Positions 11,921-11,925 of a stretch of DNA of 11,925 bases are shown here, piece after piece; within the stretch, counting starts at the first letter, position 1, and each line of letters begins with the position of its first letter. The notes under the pieces were generated by a model. That model was not told where the DNA came from, made no database searches, and worked only from the letters and a program-made list of their open reading frames with translations. This stretch comes from JBKEBX01 sp047974615. Lineage in GTDB: Bacteria; Bacillota; Clostridia; Lachnospirales; CAMZNU01. A program made the translations under genes and the position numbers. Where the stretch lies: contig JBKECM010000101.1 in NCBI GenBank assembly GCA_047974615.1, positions 1 to 11,925 on the forward strand, written 5' to 3'.

Positions 11921-11925
11921 AAAAG

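Larger units (their letters stand above)
1682..11925. mobile_element. PBSX-like contractile-tailed prophage, left part
   Basis: The gene order matches the PBSX/skin type: ImmA peptidase and repressor on the minus strand, then sigma-like activator, terminases, portal, scaffold, capsid, neck proteins, terminator, sheath, tube and a LysM tail protein. Presence of terminase, portal and capsid means packaged heads, not a headless tailocin. No integrase, excisionase, recombinase, replication or lysis gene occurs in the visible part. Tape measure, baseplate, fibres and lysis genes are expected to the right of the window. The left boundary is taken after the divIC terminator; the right boundary is not seen. 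All structural reading frames look intact, which argues against simple decay. Confidence 0.85.

Noticed and set aside
1682..11925. Headless R-type tailocin (diffocin-like) interpretation
   Set aside because: Both terminase subunits, portal, scaffold and major capsid genes are present and look intact, so heads are expected.

Overview
The window is very AT-rich Gram-positive-type DNA with strong Shine-Dalgarno sites. It carries the sporulation genes yabP and yabQ followed by a DivIC/FtsB-type division gene. That neighbourhood points to an endospore-forming member of the Firmicutes, most likely a low-GC Clostridia species; genus and species cannot be read from the sequence.

Region 1 (1-445) is non-coding. 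It holds a small nested hairpin (12-85) and a 136-bp MITE-like element with near-complete internal inverted repeats (205-340). Region 2 (446-1495) is the host cluster yabP-yabQ-divIC, closed by a strong, symmetric, probably bidirectional terminator (1494-1552).

Region 3 (about 1680 to the right edge) is the left part of a contractile-tailed prophage laid out like Bacillus subtilis PBSX and the skin element. An ImmA/IrrE-type metallopeptidase and a Cro/CI-type repressor lie on the minus strand. They face a plus-strand late operon: sigma-70 region-4-like activator, small and large terminase, SPP1-type portal, GP20-type scaffold, major capsid, a 40-residue protein, two neck proteins, a tail terminator, a 63-residue protein, tail sheath, tail tube and a LysM tail/baseplate protein. 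A strong intrinsic terminator ends the window. Two near-consensus sigma-A promoters face each other at 2636-2730, with operator-like palindromes in and around them and one LexA-box-like site between them. The expected logic is that the repressor holds the element silent, ImmA relieves repression after damage, and the sigma-like factor then switches on the packaging and tail genes.

The main oddities are these. There is no integrase, excisionase or replication gene between the repressor and the terminases, so the element looks like a stripped or domesticated PBSX-type particle; the right half is not visible, so this is not proven. A minor head protein is missing between portal and scaffold. The LysM protein directly follows the tail tube, with no XkdN or tape-measure gene between, and is then closed by a terminator. 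Three genes (ImmA, portal, tail terminator) have excellent extended Shine-Dalgarno sequences whose properly spaced codon is AUU or AUA rather than AUG, GUG or UUG; in the tail terminator no conventional start exists for the first 48 residues. A G-U-rich hairpin sits directly upstream of the tail-tube ribosome binding site.
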